DNA from: Limanda limanda
Lineage: Eukaryota; Chordata; Actinopteri; Pleuronectiformes; Pleuronectidae
Length of the DNA: 64,000 nt
Direction of reading: 5' to 3'
NCBI RefSeq assembly: GCF_963576545.1
Contig: NC_083644.1
Location: forward strand, 26,787,393-26,851,392
Positions within the stretch are counted from its first letter, which is position 1; each line of letters begins with the position of its first letter. Below are positions 1 to 13,906 of this stretch, in pieces. Under the pieces are notes generated by a model that worked only from the letters and a program-made list of their open reading frames with translations, searched no databases and had not been told where the DNA came from. A program made the position numbers and the translations under genes.

Positions 1-743
1 CTTCCAGCTCAACAAGCCAGGAAAACATCTTACCTGCCCAAGTTCTACCAACCTCCAAGCAGGCCTGCCTGGAGCAGAATGCTAAAACCTTCCAAAGGTA
101 GTGAGGCGAGAGCCTGTCTAAAAACGTCGGTACAAGAGTTGCATCGCACAGCTGTACCTCAAAAACAGGAGCCATAAACCAGCAAGACGACTTCACTGGA
201 CTTCAAACAGCACATCATCTTTTTCCTCTTTCCATTGACGGGTAACACAACTGGGCTTAATAATCATACTAGGCTAAGCAAGGACTGTTTATTCGATTCC
301 CTGTGATGTTTATAAGTCTGATTTGTGCTTAAGTTGTATGACAGTTAATGTTAGTTATGTTTTTCACAGTATTTAGTTGCATGCAACTGCTTTCTCTAAC
401 CTGTCCAGCTACACAGACATCCGCTATCTAGAAGGATTTTCTCCCTTTACTGTGATTTCAATGTCCTCTCAGTATAATAAACAGTTCATTGCTGTGTACA
501 ACAGCACCACTTAACGTATGTCTACCACTCACAGTGACAACCTTAACACACTTTGAAGGAAAACCCATCCGTCATACACGCAAACATTGTCACACAGTAC
601 ATGATGGAAACAAACACAGACACAGACAAACACACACATGCACACAAACAATATGTTACAGCTTGTGCATATGAGAGTGAGCAAATCTCACATGCATGAG
701 AATGTGCTGCAATCAGCTCTGATGAATGAGGGTTTATTAAGAT
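1..743. other. Non-coding stretch
   Basis: Nothing recognised except a loose CA-rich patch (about 600-655). The short open frames here are within chance. Confidence 0.6.
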
Positions 744-1264
744 GCTGTGTCTCAACTCGTGGGCTGCAGCCTTAAGAGGCTGCATTTGAATTCCGTTTGC
801 ATCACAGTGGCGCGACTCGACCGAATTGAAGGCTCCTCCAAATGTGTCAAACAAATGCGTCCTTCTATCCCCGGGCAACAGAGGATCCAAAAGGGGGATC
901 CTTCCCTGACCAACATATCCCATGATTCCTTCTGCTTTTGTCACAAACTGTGTTTCAACGAGGCAATAGCGGCTGACGAAAATGTTTTTAATTTTAAGTG
1001 CTCAACAGGACAGCCTTACAGTACACATGTTTTTTTTTTAAATCATCTTTTCAGCATTTTTTTATCATCCCGAAGAACTTTTTCATCCATAACTGTGCTG
1101 CTAGATGGCGGCTGAAGGTGCAGGACGGGCTGGTGATGAAATAAGACCACACCATCTCATTTTGGTTGAGCTGATGGGGTCAACATGGCCAACGAAAGAA
1201 GGAACCGATATCGGCTACGTAGACCGGGTCGACGAAGGATAGGGCCCCTGAATTGAGCCAAAGC
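744..1264. mobile_element. Probable MITE-like DNA transposon remnant (about 520 bp)
   Basis: The left end GCTGTGTCTCAACTCGTGGG and the reverse complement of the right end GCTTTGGCTCAATTCAGGGG form an imperfect terminal inverted repeat. The interior has 'cgaccgaattgaaggctcctcc' and 'gacgaaggatagggcccctg', a style familiar from fish DNA elements. There is no coding capacity. Target duplication could not be fixed. Confidence 0.5.
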
Positions 1265-1972
1265 TACAATCTGTATAATATTCATGCCGTGATTGTGTGT
1301 ATGCATTTCTCCTTGATTAAATATTTTCTTTTAAAGAACATCACCAATTCAAAACAGTGGCTTAAAACTACATCAATCTCTCCCCCACTCTCACTTTGTA
1401 TCGCTTCACCTAACAGCTTTTGGTGGAACTTCTAGCTGTGTGCTAATTGGCACAGCCCAACGAGGTGGCATTGATTATTAACCCTTATGAAAATCCCAGG
1501 TGGCACTGAACGTTGACTACAGTCAAGGCTCTAATAGCCTGCCTGGCTCACTCCATCATGAATAATGCTCCAGAGTAGACTTATTCATCCTTTCCTCTAT
1601 TTCCAGTTGGAGTTTCCTGCATCCTTCCTGTCTCCCCACACATTTCCATCCAGTTTCTTTCATCAATATTTTTAACTCAGTACATTTTCTCAGCCTCTAT
1701 AATCCCACACAGAGAAGTCCATGCTGGCTGCTTATTGACTTGAAACAGACACTGTCTGGACTATAGGAGACACACAAGTGATTCAATGTGAATTCAGGCA
1801 TGTACAAAATAGCATATGCTTGCTCAAAGAGCCTATATCCCACATATGACAGGGGATTAGGGTGGGCTCCTGCTGGGAAACTAAAGTGTGTATCTTTGTA
1901 CTTCCAGCTAAGTACAGTTGTGGGGATGCTCACGTTCACACATACTCAGAAAGTATATGGTCTATATTAGTC

Positions 1973-2126
1973 TGTATTTATATGGAGCGTTTCTAGTCTT
2001 AACGACCACTCAGAGTGCTTTACAGTACACCCACTGACAGATATCCATTCAGGGAGACAGGGATCGAACCACCAACCTTCTGGTTAGAGGACAACCAGCT
2101 CCACCTCCTGAGCCACATCCACCCCA
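1973..2126 (-). repeat. tRNA-derived SINE, truncated, minus orientation
   Basis: The tail side reads tgtatttatatggagcgtttctagtc (plus strand). The head side contains 'gggatcgaaccaccaacctt', the reverse complement of a pol III B box, and ends in 'tgagccacatcca'. It is diverged relative to the copy at 33004-33257. Confidence 0.65.
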
Positions 2127-2129
2127 AGT

Positions 2130-5100
2130 AAAGCAGTTGGTAAGCATATTATACACATTTGGTTGTGGAGATTGCCATAGAACATGCAACTACTGGAACT
2201 TAGCTCTTGAATTTCACACGCTGAGACAAAATTAAGAGCGAGACTTTTTTCCACCCAAACAGATCCTGTAGGGGTGAACATGCAAATTGAACATGTTATT
2301 CCCTTGATCCGGTCTAACATGCTTCCGTCATATAGGGTCGTGTTTACAGAGTTCAGAAAAATATTCTATATGAACAGGACCCTCTTTGGGTATTTACCAC
2401 AAGGGAGTAAGACATGTGGAGAGCCATGGAAGTTTGTTTTTCCTTGGATGATTTGTTAATGTATCACAATTTAAGTCCAATGTAGTTTTATTAAAGTGCA
2501 ACTTGTGTAGTTCTTCATTATATTACCTGTGTGCTAATTTCCTAGCCTCTGCGGCATCCATGTTGCTGTTGCTAAGCAGTGGATTTTTCAGGACTTGGAG
2601 GCCAAGCAGACGGTATACACAAGCTCCATATGACAGCATTAATCCATAGACGACTGTTCATTGAAAAAAAAAACAGATCCTTCATCAGATCGCTTATCAA
2701 TCTTAATTCTGAGAGTTTGTTTTCTTGTCATATTCCAGCGTAACATCCACAGATGTCACTGTGTTGTGAGGCATTATTTTAAGTACCAACACATCCTGGA
2801 CACGAGTGTGTTTGCCTCAGATAGTTTGCCTCAGATAAGGAGGGAAGGGAGCATCAGAGAGAATCATCAGTCTCTCCCAGTTACCGTCACTCTTAACTTG
2901 ATCCTTCATGTGCCTTATCCTCCTCTGTGCGATCCCTCTGTTTACCAGCTGGTGTTTGTGACTTAGTATCATGGGCTTTAATAGCTGCATTAAAGTTGTA
3001 ATCCTCCCTCTGCTCTGCCATCGATCCTTGTGTAAAGGTTTATCTAGTTCTCTCCATCATGCACTCATATAGTCAAGGTAGACACACACATGCACACACT
3101 CACAAAGACACACTTGTGGCAATCAACCGGATATCCAGTAGTTCTCAGAAGAAAAATCTGTTTGTTAGTTTGTGGCTGAAGGGAGAAGATAACATTCATC
3201 TTGGGTTTGTTGATGTTCTTCAAGTGTTTTCATGTTTAGAAAGAAACAAGTGGTTAATGGTCAAATCTCATTTGGAATTGATTGTTGAAAAACAGGTTAT
3301 TTTCACTGCAGTGTGTCTCTGTGCTGTGACTACAGATTCACACATTTAAGATTTTAATGAAGAATCTACGATGGGATTTGACAGAAATTACAAGGTAAAT
3401 TAACCAGAGCTTTTGTTGGCATTAATATTCATTGAGAGTTTGGAGTTATATTTTGGAAAGAGTTCTGAGGGATTGCTTTGTCAAAACAGAATTGACAGTA
3501 TGTTTCACAGCTCGTTTGATTACTTACCTTTTCCCCCTTTGCTGGACAGATTTCCTCAGGATTTTATATGGAGTTGTGTCCTGTTTAACATCACTAAAAC
3601 TTAGTATCATTCAGATAGAGGGCAAATTATCACAATATGGAAAAAAAAACTATATATTTATATATACACTAATAAATGCCATCCATGCGATCAATAAACT
3701 TATTTGTGCGATTCCCTTTACTTAATCTAACTGACTTGGAAATAACATGCTTTGGTAAATTCCCCTCCCCTCCCCTGTAAACCTATCCATTAACAGAGTC
3801 ATTGGATCTGACACTAAGGAGAGGTTGACAGATACAGTAGAACGGATGATGAAACAGGGAGCACATCTTTTCAAAAAGTTGTGAGCATGTGTGGACTACA
3901 TGTTGTTTAAATGATATGACAGACAGTATGATTTCTGGGCCTGGGGCTGAGTTTTTTCTGTAGCACAGGCAATCACATCCAGTGTTAACACGTCACACCC
4001 CCCCCCCAGTCTTCTTCCCACCAACGCACTGCCATAATAGCTCACCTGGCTGAGTTTGAAGTCAAGGCGTCACCCGCGGGGTCATGAGACACATTAGGTG
4101 TTGTGATGAAACCTGCGCACACGTGCAAGCACATGACGATATGCAAATTCTGTTTGAAGTCATTCTAGCTGCGGGCGTTAGAGAAACTGATGGCAATGCA
4201 GCTCTTCAATCTTTAAAAGCCAAGATGTTGTGCTGTGTCTTTTTGAGCTCGTACTCACATGAGCTCAGGCTCTGCTCATCTGCGACTAACATGCTGAATA
4301 TTACACATCTAAGAGCTGAGGAGTTTGGAAGTCAAATGCAGTTAGGAAGCATCTCCAAAAATCTCCATGTTGTTATGATAAATGTTACGAAAAGGCAAAA
4401 GGAAAAGGAATGTATATAAATATAAATATGTGTAACGATCAATGGCAAATCCACCAAGCGTGCAACTACTAACTGCACAATCTTCGCAACCATCTTGGCC
4501 AAGCCCTTAGACAGTTATTACAATTATTAAAATAACTTTTTTCTAAATGAAGTTTATACTTTTTTGCCTAAAGGTCAGACTTATAATCTGAGGTGCAAGG
4601 TTTCCTTTAACCACCTCTATAATGGCTTAATGCAGTGCTGTGGTCTGACAATGTCGCTTCATCCCAAACCCAGGACACTTGGTCCAAAAAAAAGTTATTA
4701 AATACATTTGATGTGTCAACACTTTTTTGCCTTGATATCTTCCTCTTTCATGATTATTCAAACTCCTGCCACATATTTGGCATTATGCGCCAATGCGCCA
4801 TTATTATTAATTTAAAAAAAAAACTATTTTCCCTGCATTTTGCCTTTAATGATAGGGTTGTAAGCATGAAATGGGGAAGACAAACAGAAAAGGACCGGTT
4901 GGAACAGAGCCTGCGGCCAATTCAAAAGAGCTCAAGCCCCCGTATGCTCTGTATAATATTCAGGATTCTAATGTGATTTTCCTTTTTCCCTATAAAATCC
5001 CTGAAATGACAACAGCTGAGCTGACAGACCTGTACAACCCACAGCTCAATAGATTCTCTGACTCCCATTAGACTTATCCGTGTTTAGAGCCTTTAAATGC

Positions 5101-5325
5101 TTGACAGAAATGTGTCTCTGTGTAATGAAAGACCTGCTAAACATCAGCACGTTAGCATTTTACTGAAATTCGCCTTGAACTTAACACCAAGAATTATGGT
5201 TTATTCTTAGTTCTGTTTCTTAATATGTTTTATCCACTTGTAGTACACAGAGAGGTTGCAAACATTGCAAACAAAATTCTATTAGTCCTAACCTAATTAT
5301 TTGAGCATTTTAATTGGCAAGGGCT
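2130..5325. other. Non-coding stretch
   Basis: AT-rich, with poly-A runs near 2664, 3640, 4685 and 4815. No exon, repeat family or RNA gene recognised. Confidence 0.6.
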
Positions 5326-5329
5326 TGCC

Positions 5330-5720
5330 CTTTGTGGTTAAGATGGAGGCAAGGCTTCTGACCCACACCTATGGTCATGAGTTGTACGTACTGACCAATA
5401 GAATTATACAACCAAAACCACTTTTCTCAGCAGGGCTCACCCTTAGAGATATTGTGAGGAGTTCCGGCATCCAGAGGGAGCTTCGAGTGAAGTCACTGCT
5501 CCCTACCATGTTAAGTGGCCAGCTAAGATGGCTTGATCATCTTGTTGGGATGCCTCCTGCAAGGTGCCTTCCATTGGAGGGTTTCCGAGCATGCTCAACA
5601 ATGACGACATCCCAGGGCAGACCCAGAACTTGCCATCTGGGCAGGGAACACCTCTGGATACCCCAGGAGGAGCTAGAAAGCACAGCTGGGTAGAGGATGT
5701 CTGAAACCCCATGCTTAGCC
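5330..5720 (+). pseudogene. RTE-type (Rex3-like) LINE reverse transcriptase remnant, C-terminal part
   Basis: An open stretch encodes TYGHELYVLTNRI, LTLRDIVRSSGIQREL, SGQLRWLDHLVGMPPAR, GRPRTCH and WIPQEELESTAG. These match in order the well-known C-terminal part of fish RTE-like polymerases (YGHELWVMTE... SQLRWFGHLIRMPP... RGRPRTRW... PPEELEEVAG, as I recall). The catalytic domain is absent, so this is a 5'-truncated copy. The reading frame has drifted but is still mostly open. Confidence 0.8.
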
Positions 5721-7449
5721 TCTTGCCATCATGACCTCAGCTAAGTGGAATTAGATGAAGATAATTGGCAAGGTGCAGTGCGTATACTCTTGAATGCTGT
5801 AGGCTTTTAAATACTTAACATTAATGTTCTGTGTTTTTGCAATTAGGGTCACTTAGCCAACATTTCAACTGCATATTGAATTATATCAGGGGTTTGTACT
5901 ATCTGATTCAGCTCTATACCTGGAAGAAGTTTATCAACAATTAAATAATGAAAAAAGCGTTCCGTTGATAAGAAAGTGCTGCCTTTTCCTACTGATCCAA
6001 TGCTTGCTGCCACTATTAATGTGTCTTTAGTTTAAAGTAATACTGATGGATTTTTTAAGACATCTTTCAAAATACAGTAGAACTAGCTTTAAGCTTGTTT
6101 TCACTTGTTGTAGATACTGCTGAGAATACGACACTGATGTTTTATTCCAGAGACATAACCTTAGACCTTCAGGGGGCAGCTTCAGATATATGGGTGAAGT
6201 ACAACAGTGGCCAGAGAGGATGCCTGTGGAGCTATTGTAGCTCAGGCTACTGTTTAAATTTGCAGCACCCAAACACTTTGTGTGACTCTGGGTGAAGAGC
6301 GGTAGATGAGGCAGCTGGCAGAGATTCATGACCGAAGGATGACTGTGTGTGTTTATTGCCGGGTCTCCCAGGGCAACACATACTGGGCTGGAGGAGCGTG
6401 GCTATCAGTCAGTGTGACACACACGCACATCCCCAAACAAACTCTCTCACTACAACAAACAGTTCCAACATTGAGCAACCCTTCAGATCCTTCCCATTTT
6501 CCAACCAAAGGTCATCACCGTATCAGTCTAACTGGAGTTCTATATGTGAAATTTCCACAACCGTTTGTCTTTGGTTGTCTTTCTTCCATCATGCCACTCT
6601 GTCCTCTCTGCAGCATGATGATACATTTAAACAGCAGGGCAGGTGTCATTCAGTGATGATGGCCTTCGGCTCATCACGCTGCACCAACCTCATCCAAACA
6701 GGCCGATAACTTGATTAAGTTTGGCAAGCAATTTCTGTTACATCACATTATGACACGATGTCAAATAATGTAAACGTAAAACAATTCATCTTAATTAATT
6801 AATGGTGGTCTGACTTAATCATATCAAGCACTATGTACTTGAATACAAAAAAATGAATATAAAATTGCCTTCCACATTATTCCATTGTAATAGGTTGTGA
6901 TGTAATGTATTGGTACTGTGGAGCACACCAATGACCTGTGAAACATTCAGGTAGCGAATGACTGTCTATGAATCAACTTGAACAATCCATAGTGGTTGGC
7001 TGCAGTACTTGTTATTCGGTGAGTCATGGACCACACTACAAAATTAAAGTCAGATACATTTTTCTCAGTGGAGTTTTTTAGTCATTGTAGGTAGTTCTCA
7101 TCACACTGATCTGTGTTCCACGTTTTCCTGTTTCTTAAAGGTTTCAATTCTGTGCTGGTGCGGACATCCAGGAGAATTAAGAAGTAGCATATGATGGCTA
7201 ATACAAAGTGTCCAGTGAAAAGGAATATAAACCAATTATTTAAATTAATAGGGAAACGTATGCTACATTTTTGAATTGTATCTTTATTCTGATCATATTC
7301 AGGATAGACTGAAACTCAAACTCAAACTGAATCTCTGTATCCAAGAGTCAAATATACTTGTTTTGGATCAGTAACAGTTGCGATATGACTGAATCCTGCA
7401 TTTTCTGTCAATGTTACATTTCTGTATTTAAAGTCAAATTGAGTCAAAT
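5721..7449. other. Non-coding stretch
   Basis: No supported gene. The 116- and 120-codon overlapping frames near 6306-6709 show no recognisable protein and are probably chance. Confidence 0.55.
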
Positions 7450-7695
7450 TTGACTGTCGGGGCTTAAGAACACTTGGGTGACACCACAGGAGCAATGTGG
7501 AAGCATTTTATTTATTTTTCTGTAGTTTTTTACATTTGAAGAAGTGGTCACCAACTCTTTTACATGTATTGGATTTTGCTGCAACGCCGTTTACCCCTGG
7601 AAATCCAAAATTGTTTTGTGGACTCAAACACTTCAACCACCCCTTCATTCGCATTGTGGTGAGTAAATATTTTTTAGGTGACCTATCCCTTTAGG
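7450..7695. repeat. Diverged right part of the CCTTAAAGGG element family
   Basis: Shares, in order, 'acttgggtgacaccacagg', 'tgtattggattttgctgcaa', 'cgccgtttacccctggaaat', 'ttgtggactcaaacacttca' and the end 'acctatccctttaggtcag' with 56900-57151. Confidence 0.6.
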
Positions 7696-8835
7696 TCAGT
7701 TTCACTTGGGTGCAACAGAAATTTCCCCCTAAGGACAATAACAATAAAAGAAAAAGGTTAACGTAGAAAATCTGAATAAGCACCTATGCACTGTCTTGAA
7801 AAATAATATGTTAATATGTGGATCACATTATAGATATACTCCAAATATCTTATAAAAATGTGCAAGCATTCCCAGTTGCTATCACAGTCACAGAAACACT
7901 TGAGTCAAGTGTTTGTTTCACAACTAATAATTGACAGGCCGAAAGTGGCTGATATAAGACAAATTAAATAAATATGTGAACAAATAAATTTCAGCTTTCT
8001 GCATTTTTTATTTTGGTCTCTGTCTGGCAGCCAGCTCAGTGTTGGAACTTTCCTTTTTGGAAACGTGGCAACAAAAAGAACAAGAATATACACGGAAAAG
8101 AGAGAAGGCGGCGGCGGGCTGCCAGGTGGACCAGTCAATGTTTTGACAGTTTACCCACAGTACAGCGTATTCGTGGCAGCAGTCTGTCACTCTCAAATAC
8201 CCTCCTGAGGCCCATGTACGTTCGCCTCTCTCCCGCTTTCTCTCTGCTGCCCTGTGTTCCTCTCCTCCCTGCGTCTCCTTCCTCACAGTGGCTTCTTTCT
8301 CACTTATTCATCCCACATTCTCTCTTATTTCTCTCAAGTTTGAAGAGGAGACAGCTAAAGCGACGCAGAGAGACAGAGACACGCACGCACACAATCCCAG
8401 GCCTCCTTCTGTACTTCAGAGTCCCTGAAAAGGCTGTAATATCATCATTTATCTCCAGAGATGGCCCCCTGCCTCTAGTCTGAAATAGCATCATGTGCTA
8501 TATTCATACCTCTTAGAATGTTTAATCTTGCAACAAAGTATTTTTACCCCCTAACATAGGTATTTTCATTTTCACATGGCCAGAAGCTGAAAAACCCAAT
8601 TAGCCTAGAAGGCAACATTCTGTTACTGAACAGATGGAAAATCTGGTTAGTCCCTTCTGCAGTTTCTGGTCTTTCAATTAAATTAATTCAAAGTGCACCC
8701 TGATACATTAAAACTGACCATCCATACCAATGAGGTTATGCTAGTTACATTGCAAGCTTGTGGATACCAGTATGTCTTGTTTTTAGTCCAACTGCTACCC
8801 GGTTTCCTCATGTGATCTGTATAACTGGGTTATAT

Positions 8836-8863
8836 ATGTGGTGAACTTAGAAGTTCACCACAT
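8836..8863. repeat. Perfect short hairpin (13-bp arms, 2-base loop)
   Basis: ATGTGGTGAACTT and AAGTTCACCACAT flank 'AG'. Arms match without error. It may be a remnant of an inverted-repeat element or a palindrome formed by slippage. Confidence 0.8.
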
Positions 8864-10649
8864 GTTAAAGCTGCCAAGTGTGACATTCACTGTCACTCAC
8901 CAAAACTCATTGTGTTTCTCTGAGCTCTACCAGACATAATACATGAAAATCATTGTTTAGATATTTCAAATCCTCAAATTCATGTGCTTCTTCTGCACGG
9001 CGTTCAGGCAATGTTGTGTGTAATTGTGCGTTACTGCCACTAAATGTGGGCACTGAGGTGGTCACATACATTTGTGATGGTGAACCCACTCATAAAAACA
9101 TTGCTCCGGATAGCCCGAAAAGAAGTCGATAGTTGATGCCTTTCATCCAGACGTAAATGCATTTGTCCATCATCAAATCAAGCTACATGTGAATGACATC
9201 TGTGCAATTTAGCTACAAACTGAATATTATATTCTATTCCACCTTTTAACACAATATCCCAAACAGCCAAACACAAATGGCATTCTCGCCCATCTGACCA
9301 ACAAGCTTTGCCAAGCACAGGCTACAATAATACTACAAAAACACTGATACAAATCATTATTATTTGTATGATGATTATTATTGATACAACTAACCAGGAA
9401 ATATTTAATTCAATCATAAACTGATTATTACACTGCCCTGGCTTTTTTCATGGCTTCTAAAAAGATGGAACATATTTCAGAAAAATAACTTTATGGATGT
9501 ATTTATGAAATAAGCTGGCAGATACTGTCTTTATGCAGTATTTCATGTTTATTTAATTTGCTGTGCATCATTTAAGACTATAAAGAATGCACTGTTCATT
9601 TTAACAAGAAGAAGAATGTACTCTCTGACCCAAAAAGTGCATCTCAAATCACAAGAAAGTTGCATGTGTAATTGCATTCTACTGCTGCTGAATATTTTTT
9701 GGTTCTTTATTGTTTTCTTTGTAGATAGCCCAAATATTAAGGTAAAGAGGAGTGTAAAACTGTTTATCCTCTTATGTTTAAGTAAGTTTTTTTAGTTTTA
9801 CTTTACATAAAGGTTAAACGTGTGAGAGCTGGTTAGACAAAGGATGAAGGAAACCGTGTGAATGAATCATCCTGGAGATCAAACCAGAGCCTCACTCGAC
9901 AGGACAGTGAAGAGTTGTGAGGCACAGTTGTGTTACATCTTCCATTAAAAACTAGCTTGAGAGCTGGTTAGTGCATACATCTGGTAAATTCATCTATCAC
10001 ACATGGTAAAGTATAATCTGTGATGTCTATATCGATATGTATATAGTATGTTTTCAAGTGTTTCTTATATTTTTAACATCTCTCAGTATAACTAAAACTA
10101 AAACGAAATTTTTAAATCAACACCTCACTTAACCATTACAACATTCTAAACATTATAATCTTCATATTTTCATTTCATGACTGCTACTAAAATTTGAGGT
10201 CTTTTTATTTTGTTTACTTTCATCAAGAACTCATTCATAAATGTCATAACGTTCTTATTTCTAAAAAAAAATACTTAAAAGATTTAAAATTTACCCGTAT
10301 ATAATCTGTCAAAAAATATAGTAACAGAGGAGTCATGGGCCCAAAAGCTATTCCTATCACAACAAATACACACACACACACATACACACAATTAAGTCCA
10401 CAGACACAGGTAACCTTCTACTTATCTCTTTTCATTACTACTGTAAGACGCACCATCCTGCTCTTCAAAAGCTAAATCAGATTACAAGAATTGGTTTAAA
10501 AGGATATTTTGTACCGATTTGCTTCCTTCCATGAGTCCTAAGGAGCAATATTTATACCTTTAACACAACTCCCTGAGGAATTCAGCTCCACCGTATAGAG
10601 CTGCGAGCGCCGGCTCCTAACATTGGTATTGATCAGAGGGACAGTGCCT

Positions 10650-10980
10650 TGGAAGACAGCACGATGGCAAAGTAATTACCTGTAAGTTTCACACTCCACG
10701 GGAGGTGGGTGCAGATACGTGTCTGCGAGCGCGTGCAAAGCGTGTCGGATGATACACGCACGTGTGCGCAACTGTAATTGAAACTGGATGGCTCGCCCTG
10801 GCACGTTACACCTCAGAGAACTAAACTGCATTAATGTCTCAGTCCCTAGCTTATTACAAGCTGAGGTAATTACCCAGCTGGGGGAGTCTGACGCCACGAG
10901 GAACCCAGGAGGGGAGAGCCGAGCTGATGCGTACCGGCTAAGGAAATCCTTGATTAATGCTCTATAGGTATAATCCTAAT
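10650..10980. promoter_or_regulatory. Candidate conserved non-coding element with repeated homeodomain cores
   Basis: A compositionally distinct, less AT-rich patch. It contains the palindrome GTAATTAC twice (10672-10679 and 10866-10873), plus TGTAATTG (10773), CATTAATG (10829) and GATTAATGC (10952). Clusters of TAATTA-type cores are typical of developmental enhancers, which often lie in long introns. No open frame of note. Function is inferred only. Confidence 0.3.
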
Positions 10981-13066
10981 AATGACTAAAGAGAAGAAGC
11001 AGAAAGTAATTTATCTGAATGTCACACAGCCTGTGAAAATACTGCTATGCAAATATATACTAATGAAAGGCACAACATGTATAGATGTGCAAACATATTT
11101 CACATCATAACTGATTCATAACACAGTTGACCTTTTAACAATACAATTTATTTGTACAGGAGAAAAAACATGTGTTTGTGTTACATTTAGCCTGTGGGTG
11201 CTGTTGATGACTTGAGTGTTAATGCATGAGAATAATAACGCTGAGCTGCTGACTCAAAATAAAACTGAATTCCAAGAGAAACATTAAAATACGGCCTCAT
11301 TTGGTTTATATAGTCATATTCTGATGTGTATACTGTGTAAACTAAAGTGTTCACCAACTGGTGTGCAAAGTAGTCGAGGCCCATATGTGAGTGAACGAGT
11401 CTCAGCCGTCTTAACAGCCTCTATTCCCACTCCGGATAAATGAGTTTCCACTGTAATTTGCACTGAGCTGTGCAAAACGACTGTACCAACTTTTTGTTTA
11501 TTTATGCTCAGTGAGTGCGTGAGGACAGAGCTTACGCCAGGGAAATTCCAAATGCTTTCTAAAAGAGAAGGGGGAAAAAAAGAAGACTAATGACTGTGAA
11601 AGTTTGGAATCTACTTTTTGTATACAAATAATGAAACACCTAACCAGCGGCTTCCTAACTGCCTGCCCACCAGCAGCTAAGCAGTTAGTTGGAATGTGTC
11701 AAACTATTGTCACCAGCTATCAAGGAAAACGGTTTGATGTAGGTCCACATGTACATCAACATGACAGGCAGCCGAGACATCTGTTCTGATGGCAAAAGAC
11801 ACACACGCGCTCGGCGCCAATGCCTCTAGCTCCAGCCCTCATCAACACTACTGATTTGCTGTCGTGGCAGCTCTCAGCCATGTTTGAGGCTGACTGGCCG
11901 TGTAACCTTTTAGTTTGACGTCTGACTGTCTTGTCATATCTCGGCAACAAACACAACACCACCTCCCATCAACTCGCACAACACTGACATTTGTCTGTCT
12001 TGTCATGTCTTAGCACAGCGGTGGAAGCAATGATGGATGTTGGGTGTTAACATAAGGAGAAAAGTGGGATGGGATGTCTTGAGTAAAGCAGCATGAACAG
12101 AGGGAGCAGAGACAGACTTTGACGTTCTTAAATGAAACGTTTCCACAGTCAGAGAGGAGAAAAAAAATAAGAACAGACACTCACTCCAAACTCCTAAATC
12201 TCCCCAGATGCACACACAAAGCTTGTCTGAAGCGGTGGAGGATATTCTGTGCATGTCTGCATTACTGCATTGTGGGAGCTCACTGTAACAGCATTAGCAT
12301 CAACACAGACTTGGCTCAGACTGCTGAACATGACATTAGAAGGGCTCTCCATTTAATTTTCCTTTATTTTATTTTCCTCGCTTTCAAACGCACTCTAGCT
12401 ACGAGACTATGTGAAGCAGGGCTAAGACAGTCTGGATTAGTATAAAAGCAGCTACTGCATAAAATCATTTGGACTGACATTCAGAAATTTAAGCTGTCTC
12501 CCCTTTGAATTAGACTCTTCAGTGTTCAGCTCCCATTTTGAATTTTCTTGTTTTCGCCATTAAAATATGGCTTCATTCAGTCTTAGAGTGGCATTGCACA
12601 AAGTTGCATCAGAAGCACATCTACGTCTTCATCTTAATGTTCACTGAGAGCTTTACCAATTCTGGGAATTGATTCAGCCTGTGACAGTTTCGAAACCAAA
12701 CACCGCATTGGCCTTTTCCATCATTGTGTGGCAACAATGTCGATAGTGCAGAGTGCCGTTCAGTGTGTTTGCTCATTAACAGTGAAGAGGGGATGGATCA
12801 GCAGTGGAGATACTCCCAACGCATCTACAGGAGCGACACACGTCCGCTCGCTCATACATCTTGTTGACTGTCTGAAGTCCAACTCCTTTCCCATGTTGCC
12901 ATCAGTGTCTGAGTGATGATGTCTCCCCCGACATTTTCAACGAGTTCTAGACCTACTGTCAAGTTGTGCGTACATAAACTAGACACTATGTTTTGAGCAA
13001 ACATAAGTCAATTAAAAGGAAATAGCTGCTGCTAGTGGTGAATGTTTCCAGTAGAAGGACAGTGTG

Positions 13067-13090
13067 TACACACACACACACACACACATA
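13067..13090. repeat. (CA)n microsatellite
   Basis: Short CA run in non-coding DNA. Similar runs occur at 10369-10390, 14515-14550 and 19727-19760. Confidence 0.9.
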
Positions 13091-13498
13091 GTTACTGAAC
13101 GAACATGTCATTTTAAAAGTGTGGTTTATGGATTTTTATAATACATTTAGGACAACTGTTGAGCCCTGTTAGAGGAATAAGATATACTGCATCAGTCTTT
13201 GGATACCAACAGTATATTTCAGATTTCTTAATTGTGGTAACCTTAGATTGTATTGCATTGTGGGTGATTTTGGTGAGGTGGGTGCCACTCACCTCTCCTT
13301 GGTTCACCTAGAGGTTCACTGAGCTACCTCCAGTGTGTTAATCATAAATATAAATGCATTCATGTTCGCAATAAAGCTCATTGCGAAATGATCGGTTGTT
13401 TGACCAAGGGCGGCCGAAAGCCTCAAGTGCATTCACAGAATATCTGAAAATGTTGCAGCTTGCCTGAGGGTCATGCCGAGCTGTGTGTGTAAAGGGTT

Positions 13499-13653
13499 TT
13501 GTATTTATATAGCGCTTTTCTAGTCTTGATGACCACTCAAAGCGCTTTACAGTACAGTTTTACATTCACCCATTCACACACACATTCATACAGTGCATCT
13601 ATTCGACCTTCAGGTTGGAGGACGGCCACTCTACCCCTCAGCCACAGCCGCCT
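13499..13653 (-). repeat. tRNA-derived SINE, internally deleted, minus orientation
   Basis: The tail is tgtatttatatagcgctttt. The head is 'ctacccctcagccacagccgcc', the reverse complement of the A-box region. The middle part with the B box is missing, unlike the full copy at 33004-33257. The tail is very similar to the full copy. Confidence 0.75.
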
Positions 13654-13906
13654 GATTGTTTGTGTTTGTGTTTTGGAAAGTGACTGCTGTGATACAATCT
13701 CAAAAGAATGTTGCATTTCTCTGTTTCCAATCTCACTTGTTGAGCAGAGAATAGGCCAACTTTGAATGATGCCTCCTTCAAGCATAACCAACAAATTATA
13801 GGGTTTAGCCTTTTGACTTGAACTATGTATTCATAGTTTCTTAAAGCAGTGGCAGGAGATTCAGTTCTTGGGATTGCGATAGGATTAGGATTATATGCAT
13901 GTAGGC

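Larger units (their letters stand above)
7700..13498. other. Long non-coding stretch
   Basis: Contains a pyrimidine-rich tract (8220-8340), the hairpin at 8836-8863, a candidate enhancer-like patch (10650-10980) and CA runs. The open frame of 156 codons at 8013-8483 is low-complexity and unsupported. Confidence 0.55.

Noticed and set aside
6306..6709. Two overlapping open frames of 116 and 120 codons
   Set aside because: Overlapping frames with no family resemblance, consistent with chance in this composition.
8013..8483. 156-codon open frame, with open frames on the opposite strand too
   Set aside because: Pyrimidine-rich, low-complexity sequence makes both strands open. No protein-like features or splice context.
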